Shown here: positions 53,697 through 60,735 of the stretch, one piece after another
Layout of the letters: each line of letters opens with the position of its first letter
How positions within the stretch are numbered: the stretch's first letter is position 1
NCBI RefSeq assembly: GCF_000226215.1
Contig: NZ_AGFF01000007.1
Coordinates: 186,001 to 250,000 of the forward strand
Direction: 5' to 3'
Source: Dietzia alimentaria 72
GTDB taxonomy: Bacteria > Actinomycetota > Actinomycetes > Mycobacteriales > Mycobacteriaceae
DNA length: 64,000 nt
The notes under the pieces: model-generated
Told to the model about the DNA's origin: nothing
The model's database searches: none
The model's input: only the letters and a program-made list of their open reading frames with translations
Program-made: the position numbers and the translations under genes

Positions 53697-54740
53697 ATGC
53701 GCATCGGAATGACCCTGAACTACAGCGGCGGCTTCGCCGAGACCGCGGCCGAGGCCGCCGACCTCGAGCGGGCGGGTCTGGACATCGCCTTTGTCCCCGA
53801 GGCCTATTCCTTTGACGCCGTGAGCCAGTTGGGCTATCTCGCGGCCCGCACCTCGACCATGGAACTAGCGTCGGGCATCCTGCAGATCTACACGCGGACG
53901 CCGACCCTCACCGCCATGACGGCCGCGGGGCTGGACTTCGTCTCCGACGGCCGCTTCACCCTTGGTCTGGGCGCTTCCGGTCCGCAGGTGGTGGAGGGCT
54001 TCCACGGCGTCAAGTACGACGCACCGCTGGCCCGCACTCGCGAGATCATCGAGATCTGCCGCAAGGTGTGGCGTCGCGAGAAGGTGGTCCACGACGGCGC
54101 GAAGTACCAGATCCCGTTACCCGCTGATCAGGGCACCGGCCTGGGCAAGCCGCTCAAGCTGATCAACCACCCAGTGCGGGAGAACATCCCCATCGTGCTG
54201 GCCGCGCTGGGTCCGAAGAACGTGGAGCTCGCCGCCGAGATCGCGGACGGCTGGCAGCCCATTTTCTACCATCCGGAGAAGGCGCACCTGGCGTGGGGCG
54301 ACCCGCTGGCCAAGGGGCTCGCCAAGCGTGATCCGTCCCTCGGTGAGCTCGAGGTGTACGCCGGCCCGCCGTTGGCGATCTGCGAGGAGAACGAGGTGCC
54401 GGGGTACCTGGACTTCGTCCGCCCGCATCTGGCCCTCTACATCGGCGGTATGGGTGCGCGTGGCAAAAATTTCTACAACGAGCTCGCCTGCCGCTACGGC
54501 TACGAGGCCGAGGCCAAAGAAATCCAGGACCTCTTCCTGGACGGGAAGAAGGACGAGGCCGCGGCGGCTGTCCCCGACGAGTTGGTGCGCTCGGTCTCGC
54601 TCATCGGTCCCGCCTCGTATGTGGCGGAGCGGGTCGAGGCGTTCCGCGAGGCGGGAGCCACCACCCTCACCGTGGTCCCCATGGCCATGGATGCGCCGGG
54701 TCGCATCAAGCTGGTGGAGCAGTTCCGCGAGCTCTGCTGA
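53697..54740 (+). CDS. F420-dependent LLM-class oxidoreductase (Rv3520c-like)
   Basis: Luciferase-like TIM-barrel protein of 347 residues. MRIGMTLNYSGGFAETAAEAADLERAGLDIAFVPEAYSFDAVSQLGYLAART and LGLGASGPQVVEGFHGVKYD resemble the F420-dependent group containing Rv3520c, a member of the KstR regulon in mycobacteria. The exact steroid reaction is not established. It is probably last in the CoA-ligase operon. A long palindrome lies 13 bp after its stop. Confidence 0.84.
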   Translation: MRIGMTLNYSGGFAETAAEAADLERAGLDIAFVPEAYSFDAVSQLGYLAARTSTMELASGILQIYTRTPTLTAMTAAGLDFVSDGRFTLGLGASGPQVVEGFHGVKYDAPLARTREIIEICRKVWRREKVVHDGAKYQIPLPADQGTGLGKPLKLINHPVRENIPIVLAALGPKNVELAAEIADGWQPIFYHPEKAHLAWGDPLAKGLAKRDPSLGELEVYAGPPLAICEENEVPGYLDFVRPHLALYIGGMGARGKNFYNELACRYGYEAEAKEIQDLFLDGKKDEAAAAVPDELVRSVSLIGPASYVAERVEAFREAGATTLTVVPMAMDAPGRIKLVEQFRELC

Positions 54741-54753
54741 ACCAGCTCCGCAG

Positions 54754-54817
54754 CCGCCACCGGCGATGAACTCCCGCCGCCGCCGGGGCGCACGCGCGAG
54801 TTCATCGCCGGTGGCGG
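54754..54817. repeat. Dispersed long palindrome, copy B
   Basis: Perfect 20-bp arms CCGCCACCGGCGATGAACTC (54754-54773) and complement (54798-54817) around a 24-nt GC-rich loop. Position downstream of the LLM gene would allow a terminator role, but it shares CGATGAACTC and CGCGCGAGTTCATCG with copy A at 37486-37547, which is not at a gene end. Confidence 0.8.
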
Positions 54818-54888
54818 ATAGCTGGCGCACACCCGAGCTGAGGGAGTGGCGCATCGAGACTGCGGAGCTTCCCAGTCGAGGAATACGA

Positions 54889-54921
54889 CAACACCCCGCG
54901 ACTCTGGGCCGCGGGGTGTTG
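54889..54921 (-). terminator. Terminator of kstD-chsH3 operon
   Basis: Perfect 12-bp stem CAACACCCCGCG / CGCGGGGTGTTG with a 9-nt loop, 19 bp past the stop of the Rv3538-type hydratase on the minus strand. Confidence 0.75.
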
Positions 54922-54939
54922 ATCGATGAGATTCGACGT

Positions 54940-55800
54940 TCAGGCGAGGTCGACCACTACGTTCTTGAGAACGGGGGCGTCGTCGCGCTCGACGACGGTC
55001 GCCGCCACGAGCAGGCGCGAGTCGTCTTCCCACACGCGGATACGCATGGTCTCGCCGGGGAAGAAGATGCCGCCGAAGGTCACGCCGTAGCCGCGGACCT
55101 TGTCGACGTCGCCGCCCAGCACGTTGTCGACGACCGCCCGCAGCACGAGCCCGTACGAGCAGAGACCGTGCAGGATCGGCCGCGGGAACCCGGCTGCCTC
55201 AGCGAACGCGGGATCGGAGTGCAGCGGGTTGCGGTCGCCGCACAGGCGGTAGAGAAGCGCCTGCTGCGGGAGGCTCGCCACCTCGATGGTGTGGTCGGCC
55301 TCGCGCTCCGGGTACTGGACCTTCTCGGAGGTTCCGCGTTCGCCCCCGAAGCCGCCCTCGTCACGGGCGAAGATGCCCGAGCGGGCCGTCCACAGCTTCT
55401 CACCCTCAGCGGAGACCGTCTCGGACTCCTGGATGATCACCGCAGCCGAACCCTTGTCCTGGATCTCGGCGATCCTGGTGGTAGTGGTGGCGGTCCCGGC
55501 GGCCGGGATCGGGCGGTGCAGCTGGACGTACTGGCTGCCGTGGACGACCTTCGCCAGATCGATCTCGACACCGGGGAACGAGACCCGCGGTGCCTCGGTG
55601 ACGTTCATCGTGGCGGCGACGGTGGCGAACGAGGGCAGCACCTTGGGCGCGGAGTCGTCGATGTACGCCAGTCCGGCGGTGTCCATGGGGTCGGCGGCCG
55701 CGCCCACGCCGAGCGCGTACAGCGCCACGTCGGAGGCTGTCCAGGAGAACTCCTGCGACGGCAGTTCGGCGCCGAGGGCCTTGTTCAGGTCGATGGGCAC
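54940..55800 (-). CDS. chsH3: Double hot-dog enoyl-CoA hydratase (Rv3538/ChsH3-type)
   Basis: MaoC-like hydratase of 286 residues, the same length as Rv3538 (Hsd4B, also called ChsH3), used in an earlier cycle of sterol side-chain beta-oxidation. The N-terminal non-catalytic hot-dog begins MPIDLNKALGAELPSQEFSWTASDVALYALGVGA. The C-terminal catalytic fold has the hydratase-2 motif YRLCGDRNPLHSDPAFAEAAGFPRPILHG with Asp and His. Its ATG lies 1 bp after the kstD stop, so the two form an operon, as in M. tuberculosis (Rv3537-Rv3538). Confidence 0.9.
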   Translation of the reverse strand: MPIDLNKALGAELPSQEFSWTASDVALYALGVGAAADPMDTAGLAYIDDSAPKVLPSFATVAATMNVTEAPRVSFPGVEIDLAKVVHGSQYVQLHRPIPAAGTATTTTRIAEIQDKGSAAVIIQESETVSAEGEKLWTARSGIFARDEGGFGGERGTSEKVQYPEREADHTIEVASLPQQALLYRLCGDRNPLHSDPAFAEAAGFPRPILHGLCSYGLVLRAVVDNVLGGDVDKVRGYGVTFGGIFFPGETMRIRVWEDDSRLLVAATVVERDDAPVLKNVVVDLA

Positions 55801-55801
55801 G

Positions 55802-57505
55802 TCAGACTCCCGTCTTCTCGGTGGGGGTGGAGGCCAGCATGTTCTCGACGGCCAGGTAGCCGAACACGAGCGCGGGGCCGATGGTGGCCCCGGGGCCCGC
55901 GTAGGTGTGGCCCATGACCGGCGACGACGCGTTACCGGCGGCGTAGAGCCCCTCGATCACGGAGCCGTCCTCTCGCAGGACACGACCGTGTACGTCGGTG
56001 TTTGCGCCACCCTTGGTACCCAGGTCGCCCGGAACCATCTTGGCGGCGTAGTACGGCGCCTTGCGGACCGGGCCGAGGCTCGGGTTGGGCTTGTTGGTCG
56101 GGTCGCCGTAGTAGTGGTCGTACCCGGACTCGCCACGGCTGAAGTCCTCGTCAACGCCCCGTGCTGCAAAGTCGTTGAATCGCGCGGTTGTCTTCTCCAG
56201 CGCTTCCGCCGGCACGTCGATCAGCGCAGCCAGTTCGGCGAGGGTGTCTGCCTTGTGGAAGTTCTCCGACTCGAGCCACTTCTTGGGCAGCGGCTGCTTG
56301 GCCTGGAGTCCGGCGAAGAGGTACCGGTTCTTGTACTCCTGGTCAAACACGATCCAGGCCGGGACGTTCTCTCCGGGGCCCTCGCCCTGACCGAACTCGC
56401 CGCCGTACATTCTGTGGCCGGCCTCGACGTAGGGCAGGGACTCGTTCATGAACCGCTCGCCACGTCCATTGACCATGAAGGAACATGGCAGTGACCGCTC
56501 GGCCAACGCGAACCACGGTCCGCGCGGCATGACGATGGTCGGGCCCCACCAGGAGTCCTCCATGAAGGACAGGGCGGCGCCGGTCTTCTCCATGTACTCG
56601 ATGCCCTCACCGGTGTTGGCGGCGGCGCCGACCGACCACGAGGTGGGGATGGGCTGACGCTGGTACTTGTCGCGCATCTCCTGGTTGTGCTCGAAACCAC
56701 CCGAGCCCATGACCACACCGCGACGGGCGCGGAGGATGACCTCTTCGCCGTTCCGGGTGACGGTAATGCCGACGACCCGCTCGTCGTTACCAGAGCCCTC
56801 CGTGACCAGCCCGGTCATCGGCGTCTCGAGCCACACCGGCACGCCGACGTCGAGAAGACCCTTGCGCATGGCGGCGATGAGCGCACGGCCCATGCCCACC
56901 GAGTTCTGGCGGCGGGCCTTGGCGAGGAACATCCGCGCGGCGACCCGGATCGAGCGCCGGATGCCCTTGGTGTGCGGCCGCTGGAGGAGGTTCAGCCAGC
57001 GGTAGTCGGACTGCATGATGACCATGTTGACCGGTGCCTTGGCGTAACCCGGCTCCAGCTTGTCCGCTTCCGAACCGAGCTGGTTCAGGTCGAAGGGCTT
57101 GGGCTCGACCGAGCGGCCACCGAGACGACCGCCGGGGGCCTCCGGGTAGTAGTCGGAGTAGTCCTTGACCCACTCGAGCTGCAGCGGACTGTTGGCGAGG
57201 ATGAAGTCGAGAACCTCGGGCCCGCGGTCGATGTAGGTGTCGATCCGTTCGGGTGCCACGACGTCCCCGATGATCGACCGGAGGTAGGTCCGTGCGGCCT
57301 CCGGGGTGTCCAAGACGCCATCGCGTTGGAGCACCGAGTTGCCCGGGATCCACACGCCGCCACCGGAGCGGGCTGTAGACCCTCCATAGTGGGGTGCCTT
57401 CTCCACGAGGACCACGCTGAGGCCCTTCTTTGCTGCCGCGAGGGCGGCCGTCATGCCTGCTCCACCGCTGCCCACGACGACGACGTCGAATTCCTGGTCT
57501 GCCAT
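55802..57505 (-). CDS. kstD: 3-ketosteroid delta1-dehydrogenase KstD
   Basis: FAD enzyme of 567 residues introducing the C1-C2 double bond in the steroid A-ring. The N-terminal FAD motif is VVVVGSGGAGMTAALAAAKKGLSVVLVEK, followed by GGSTARSGGGVWIPGN. The C-terminal FAD/active-site region has LYAAGNASSPVMGHTYAGPGATIGPALVFGYLA. The ATG at 57505 reads MADQEFDVVVVGSG. TATAAC on the minus strand (57520-57515) ends nine bases before this ATG, consistent with a leaderless or nearly leaderless transcript. A KstR box covers that -10. Confidence 0.95.
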   Translation of the reverse strand: MADQEFDVVVVGSGGAGMTAALAAAKKGLSVVLVEKAPHYGGSTARSGGGVWIPGNSVLQRDGVLDTPEAARTYLRSIIGDVVAPERIDTYIDRGPEVLDFILANSPLQLEWVKDYSDYYPEAPGGRLGGRSVEPKPFDLNQLGSEADKLEPGYAKAPVNMVIMQSDYRWLNLLQRPHTKGIRRSIRVAARMFLAKARRQNSVGMGRALIAAMRKGLLDVGVPVWLETPMTGLVTEGSGNDERVVGITVTRNGEEVILRARRGVVMGSGGFEHNQEMRDKYQRQPIPTSWSVGAAANTGEGIEYMEKTGAALSFMEDSWWGPTIVMPRGPWFALAERSLPCSFMVNGRGERFMNESLPYVEAGHRMYGGEFGQGEGPGENVPAWIVFDQEYKNRYLFAGLQAKQPLPKKWLESENFHKADTLAELAALIDVPAEALEKTTARFNDFAARGVDEDFSRGESGYDHYYGDPTNKPNPSLGPVRKAPYYAAKMVPGDLGTKGGANTDVHGRVLREDGSVIEGLYAAGNASSPVMGHTYAGPGATIGPALVFGYLAVENMLASTPTEKTGV

Positions 57506-57506
57506 G

Positions 57507-57520
57507 TAGAACACGTTATA
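57507..57520. promoter_or_regulatory. KstR box between kstD and hsaE
   Basis: TAGAACACGTTATA, a full match to T-N2-AAC-N2-GTT-N2-A, directly before the kstD start. It overlaps the minus-strand -10 TATAAC and lies 46 bp upstream of the hsaE ATG. Confidence 0.85.
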
Positions 57521-57552
57521 GAACCGAGGGCTTTCGCGCCAGACTGGGCAGG

Positions 57553-57558
57553 TAGAAT
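57553..57558 (+). promoter_or_regulatory. -10 element of leaderless hsaE promoter
   Basis: TAGAAT seven bases before the hsaE ATG and with no SD in between, so transcription would start at or next to the start codon. Confidence 0.55.
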
Positions 57559-57565
57559 CCCTCTC

Positions 57566-58351
57566 ATGCTAAACGATGAGACCCGCGCTGCTCTCGCACA
57601 ACGCCTCTGGGACGCCGAAGCAGACGTCGCTCCGATCGCGCCGCTGACCGACGATCATCCGGATCTGACCCCGGACGACGCCTTTGAGATCCAGCTGGTC
57701 AATATTCGCCGCAAGCTCAACGACGGCGCCGTGGTCACGGGCCACAAGGTCGGCCTGGCCTCCAAGGCGATGCAGGAGATGATGGGCGTCGACGAGCCCG
57801 ACTACGGCCACCTCCTCGACACCATGGAGTACCCGGAAGGCACCCCGATCGAGGCCGCGCGTTTCTGCTTTCCCCGCGTCGAGGTGGAGGTGGGCTTCAT
57901 CCTGGGCGCGGACATTCCGCCGGAAGGCTGTTCCCAGGAGGAGGCAGCCGCCGCGATCGAGTGGGTGGTTCCGTCGATCGAGCTGATCGATTCCCGAATC
58001 CGGGACTGGAAGATCACGCTGGGAGACACGATCGCGGACAACGCCTCGTCCTGCGGTTACGTGGTGGGCAGCAATCGGGTGCGGCTGGCGGATATCGACG
58101 TCGCAGCCATCGACGCGACCCTCTACAAGAATGGCGAATTCCTCGCATCCGGCCGGTCCGACGCAGTTCTGGGCAACCCGCTCAACTCGGTGGGCTGGTT
58201 GGCTTCGACGGTCGCCAAGTTCGGCGTGCGTTTGCGCAAGGGCGACGTGATCCTGCCCGGTACCGCTATCCGCGCCATGGACGCGACACCGGGTGACAGC
58301 TTCCGCGCCGAGTTCGCCGGTCTGGGCGACGTGAGTACGGAATTTCGCTAG
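57566..58351 (+). CDS. hsaE: 2-hydroxypenta-2,4-dienoate hydratase HsaE
   Basis: Hydratase of 261 residues that hydrates 2-hydroxyhexa-2,4-dienoate, released by HsaD during steroid A/B-ring cleavage, to 4-hydroxy-2-oxohexanoate. Motifs of the MhpD/XylJ family: GHKVGLASKAMQEMMGVDEPDYGHLLD, the metal-binding FCFPRVEVEVGFIL and VPSIELIDSRI. In M. tuberculosis hsaE, hsaG and hsaF are adjacent; here hsaG begins 4 kb away. Its stop overlaps that of the convergent regulator. Confidence 0.93.
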   Translation: MLNDETRAALAQRLWDAEADVAPIAPLTDDHPDLTPDDAFEIQLVNIRRKLNDGAVVTGHKVGLASKAMQEMMGVDEPDYGHLLDTMEYPEGTPIEAARFCFPRVEVEVGFILGADIPPEGCSQEEAAAAIEWVVPSIELIDSRIRDWKITLGDTIADNASSCGYVVGSNRVRLADIDVAAIDATLYKNGEFLASGRSDAVLGNPLNSVGWLASTVAKFGVRLRKGDVILPGTAIRAMDATPGDSFRAEFAGLGDVSTEFR

Positions 58352-59001
58352 CGGTCACGCATGCGGACAGTGCAGGCCTGCGGTGAGGTGAACGCGAACA
58401 GTTCAACGGTCGTCTGACCGCCGGCGCGGTCGGCGTCGGCTAGTCCGTCCAGCATCCCCGCGTGGAGTGCGCAGACCAGATTGTCTCGTGAATCGACGAG
58501 TTCGCGGAACGGGCAGTTCCGAAGTTCCAGCACACTCCCGTTTGGATCGAGGCCCGCCGTGTTCGCAGCATCTGTAGTCGGCTCGAAGCCCAGCTCGTCC
58601 AGAACGGCGACGATTCGCTCACTGGGTTCCTGGGCTTGCCGTCCGTTCGCGATCTTCCGACCCCAGGTTCGACCGACGCGTCGGGCTTCGCCGGTCGCCT
58701 CGCTGCCGGCCCGACCTAGTTCGGAAAGCAGTAGCGAGGCGAGCAGCTGGTAGTCGCGTCGGCCGGTCCATGCGCCGCTAGAGGTGGTGCGATAGGTGAC
58801 CTGCGGTCGGCCGCGCCCTCCACCCGCGCGATTTTCCTGGACGATCATCCCCGCATCTTTGAGCGCGGCGGCGTGCAGCCGCACCGAGTTGGGGTGCAGT
58901 CCGAGCGAGTCGGAGATCTCTCGCACCGTTGGCGGGGTCGGGGCCGTGCGGATCGCCGCGAGCACGTTCTCGTGGATAATTCCAGAATCGTCGTCGTCCA
59001 T
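58348..59001 (-). CDS. HTH regulator with conserved cysteines (SufR/COG2345-like)
   Basis: A protein of 217 residues. An N-terminal winged helix (TVREISDSLGLHPNSVRLHAAALKDAGMIVQE) with an RGRPQVTY wing is followed by an effector domain holding Cys163 (RNCPFRELV), Cys177 (NLVCALHAGMLDGL) and Cys210. The NCPF...C-x2-H pattern resembles regulators that bind an Fe-S cluster, but the full four-Cys SufR motif is not present. It is divergent from DUF2249 and hemerythrin genes across a palindrome, suggesting control of an NO/redox-stress response. No steroid link is seen. Confidence 0.75.
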   Translation of the reverse strand: MDDDDSGIIHENVLAAIRTAPTPPTVREISDSLGLHPNSVRLHAAALKDAGMIVQENRAGGGRGRPQVTYRTTSSGAWTGRRDYQLLASLLLSELGRAGSEATGEARRVGRTWGRKIANGRQAQEPSERIVAVLDELGFEPTTDAANTAGLDPNGSVLELRNCPFRELVDSRDNLVCALHAGMLDGLADADRAGGQTTVELFAFTSPQACTVRMRDR

Positions 59002-59031
59002 CGTCGCCTCTTTTCCGCTGTCAACGCAATT

Positions 59032-59052
59032 GATCACAAGTATACTGTGATC
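59032..59052. promoter_or_regulatory. Candidate operator of regulator/DUF2249-hemerythrin divergon
   Basis: GATCACA-N7-TGTGATC with perfect 7-bp arms in an AT-rich 84-bp intergenic region, 34 bp before the DUF2249 start and 31 bp before the regulator start. Confidence 0.65.
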
Positions 59053-59085
59053 TAATAGGGTCAGTCGCAATCGAAGGGATCCGAC

Positions 59086-59367
59086 ATGAACGATTTGCCC
59101 GTTACGGACGTTTCCGCTGGCTCCGAGCCCTCCAGTGGTCATGGCCTTCCTGAGCTCGACGCCCGCGTCATACCCCATGCGATTCGTCACGGTGCCGTGA
59201 TCGGCGCTTTCGGCCAGGTCCGCCCCGGGAAGGCGATGGTTTTGGTCGCGCCGCACAACCCGGTGCCGCTGCTGAACCAGCTCGCGGAAATCGAGGGCGA
59301 CTCGCTGGACGTCTCCTACTTGGAGGAGGGGCCGGAGGCATGGCGGTTGCGGCTCGCGCGAAAGTAG
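59086..59367 (+). CDS. DUF2249-domain protein
   Basis: A small soluble protein of 93 residues with the DUF2249 pattern: LDARVIPHAIRHGAVIGAFGQVRPGKAMVLVAPHNPVPLLNQL and EEGPEAWRLRLAR. The fold is TusA-like, without the Cys of sulfur carriers. Family members commonly sit beside hemerythrin-like proteins and denitrification or NO-response genes. It lies 7 bp upstream of the hemerythrin gene and is very probably co-expressed. Confidence 0.82.
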   Translation: MNDLPVTDVSAGSEPSSGHGLPELDARVIPHAIRHGAVIGAFGQVRPGKAMVLVAPHNPVPLLNQLAEIEGDSLDVSYLEEGPEAWRLRLARK

Positions 59368-59374
59368 CGGATCG

Positions 59375-59854
59375 ATGACCGTCGGACAGCGGCTCGAACA
59401 CGACCACCGCCGCATTGATGAGGGGTTCGCGCGATTCTCAGCGTCGCTCGCCGGGGTCGCTGCCGACAGGCCGGCGTTCGACGCTGCCGCCGAGGCGCTG
59501 CGCCACCACATCTACGTCGAGGAAGTGCTCCATTTCCCGGTGGTGAGGGCTTCTGGCCTCATGGCCGCGGTGTTGGTGATGTTGCGGGAGCACGGGGAAA
59601 TCTGGGACCTGTTGGACGCGATCACCGAGGCTCTCGACGGCGGCGACCATGCCACCGCCGGCCTCCTCTGGCCCCGACTGTCCGCCGTGCTGGATCAGCA
59701 CAATATGAAGGAAGAGCGGATCATCTATCCGGCGGGTGACGACACGCTCCCAGCCGAGGCCGCCGACGCGATCACTGACGAGCTCGGGCGCGGGACCACG
59801 CCGGCGGGTTGGTCCTGCCAGATGGCGGGACGTGGAACGCCGGTTGGCCCCTAG
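59375..59854 (+). CDS. Hemerythrin-domain (HHE) protein
   Basis: Four-helix di-iron protein of 159 residues. Likely ligands are His9 (EHDH), His44 (ALRHH), Glu49 or Glu50 (VEE), His53, His73 (REHGE), His109 (DQHN) and Glu113 or Glu114. Roles of such proteins include O2/NO sensing and repair of Fe-S damage (YtfE-like). The divergent cysteine-bearing regulator supports NO or redox stress. Its 3' end overlaps the convergent IclR gene by 4 bp. Confidence 0.83.
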   Translation: MTVGQRLEHDHRRIDEGFARFSASLAGVAADRPAFDAAAEALRHHIYVEEVLHFPVVRASGLMAAVLVMLREHGEIWDLLDAITEALDGGDHATAGLLWPRLSAVLDQHNMKEERIIYPAGDDTLPAEAADAITDELGRGTTPAGWSCQMAGRGTPVGP

Positions 59855-60612
59855 CGGTCTTCGGCCAAGGCGCGTCCAGCCGCCGCGGCGACCCGTGCCA
59901 CCAGCGGTTCCAGTCGGGCCAGGGCGCTCTCGTCCGACGCGCTGGCGGAGAGTGCTGCCACTGCTCGGGTCTCGCCGCCGCCGCCCTCGTCGTCGTCAAA
60001 AACCGGTGCCGCCACGCAGTACAGGCCGGGCGTGAGCTCGGCGCGATCCAGCGCGCGTCGCCTTCGCCGGATGTCGGCCAGTTCCATCGCCAGCTCGGCC
60101 GCCGAGGTGACCGTGGTATCGGTCCAGGCGACCATCGGACCCAGTGCGACGCGGCTGGCAGCCTCCTCGTCGAACGCCAGCATGGCTTTTCCCACGCCGG
60201 TGCAGTAGGCGGGCAATCCACCGCCGATCCGTGACGGCGACGGGATCGGCCGCGGGCCGTGCAGCTTGTTGAGGTAGACCACCTCGTCCCGGTGCATCGT
60301 TGCCAGATGCACCGTCGCGCGGGTGGCCTCGAAGAGGTGAGCGAGGAAGGGAGTGAGTACCCGCCGGATCCGTTCGTACGCCGGAGACGCCGGGATCGGG
60401 TCCAGTTCGTGGACAAGGGGTCCCAGACGGTAACGCTGACCAATGCGTGTCACCGCCCCATTTCGCTCCAGCGATACGAGTAGCCGCAACGTCGTGGATT
60501 TGGCGAGCCGCGTCTCGCGCGAGATCTCACTGAGCGTGAGTCCGTTTCCCGCCGCCGTTACTCGCAACACGTCGAAAGCCCTGTCGACGGGGGAGGCGGG
60601 GGGTTCGGTCAT
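59851..60612 (-). CDS. IclR-family transcriptional regulator
   Basis: Regulator of 253 residues. The N-terminal winged helix (GLTLSEISRETRLAKSTTLRLLVSLERNGAVTRIG) is followed by an IclR effector domain with HLATMHRDEVVYLNKLHGPRPI, LPAYCTGVGKAMLAF and GLYCVAAPVFDDD. Candidate targets are unclear: its own promoter, the neighbouring 13E12-type gene, or hsaG downstream. IclR proteins often control aromatic-acid catabolism, which would suit hsaGF, but that is a guess. Confidence 0.87.
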   Translation of the reverse strand: MTEPPASPVDRAFDVLRVTAAGNGLTLSEISRETRLAKSTTLRLLVSLERNGAVTRIGQRYRLGPLVHELDPIPASPAYERIRRVLTPFLAHLFEATRATVHLATMHRDEVVYLNKLHGPRPIPSPSRIGGGLPAYCTGVGKAMLAFDEEAASRVALGPMVAWTDTTVTSAAELAMELADIRRRRRALDRAELTPGLYCVAAPVFDDDEGGGGETRAVAALSASASDESALARLEPLVARVAAAAGRALAEDR

Positions 60613-60655
60613 GCGCCCAGTCTAACCGGGAAGAGCGGTTCGCGCGATCGTTAGT

Positions 60656-60692
60656 TCGAACTATTGTGCGAGCGTTTTTGTTGCGGTAGTAT
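60656..60692 (+). promoter_or_regulatory. Promoter with SOS-like (LexA) box before DUF222-HNH gene
   Basis: TCGAAC-TATT-GTGCGA (60656-60671) differs by one base from the actinobacterial LexA pattern TCGAAC-N4-GTTCGA. It overlaps a -35-like TTGTGC (60664-60669), which is 17 bp from -10 TAGTAT (60687-60692). Confidence 0.68.
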
Positions 60693-60735
60693 CGTACGTA
60701 CATTCGATCCCGATGCGAGCTGGGGGAGTGCTTTG

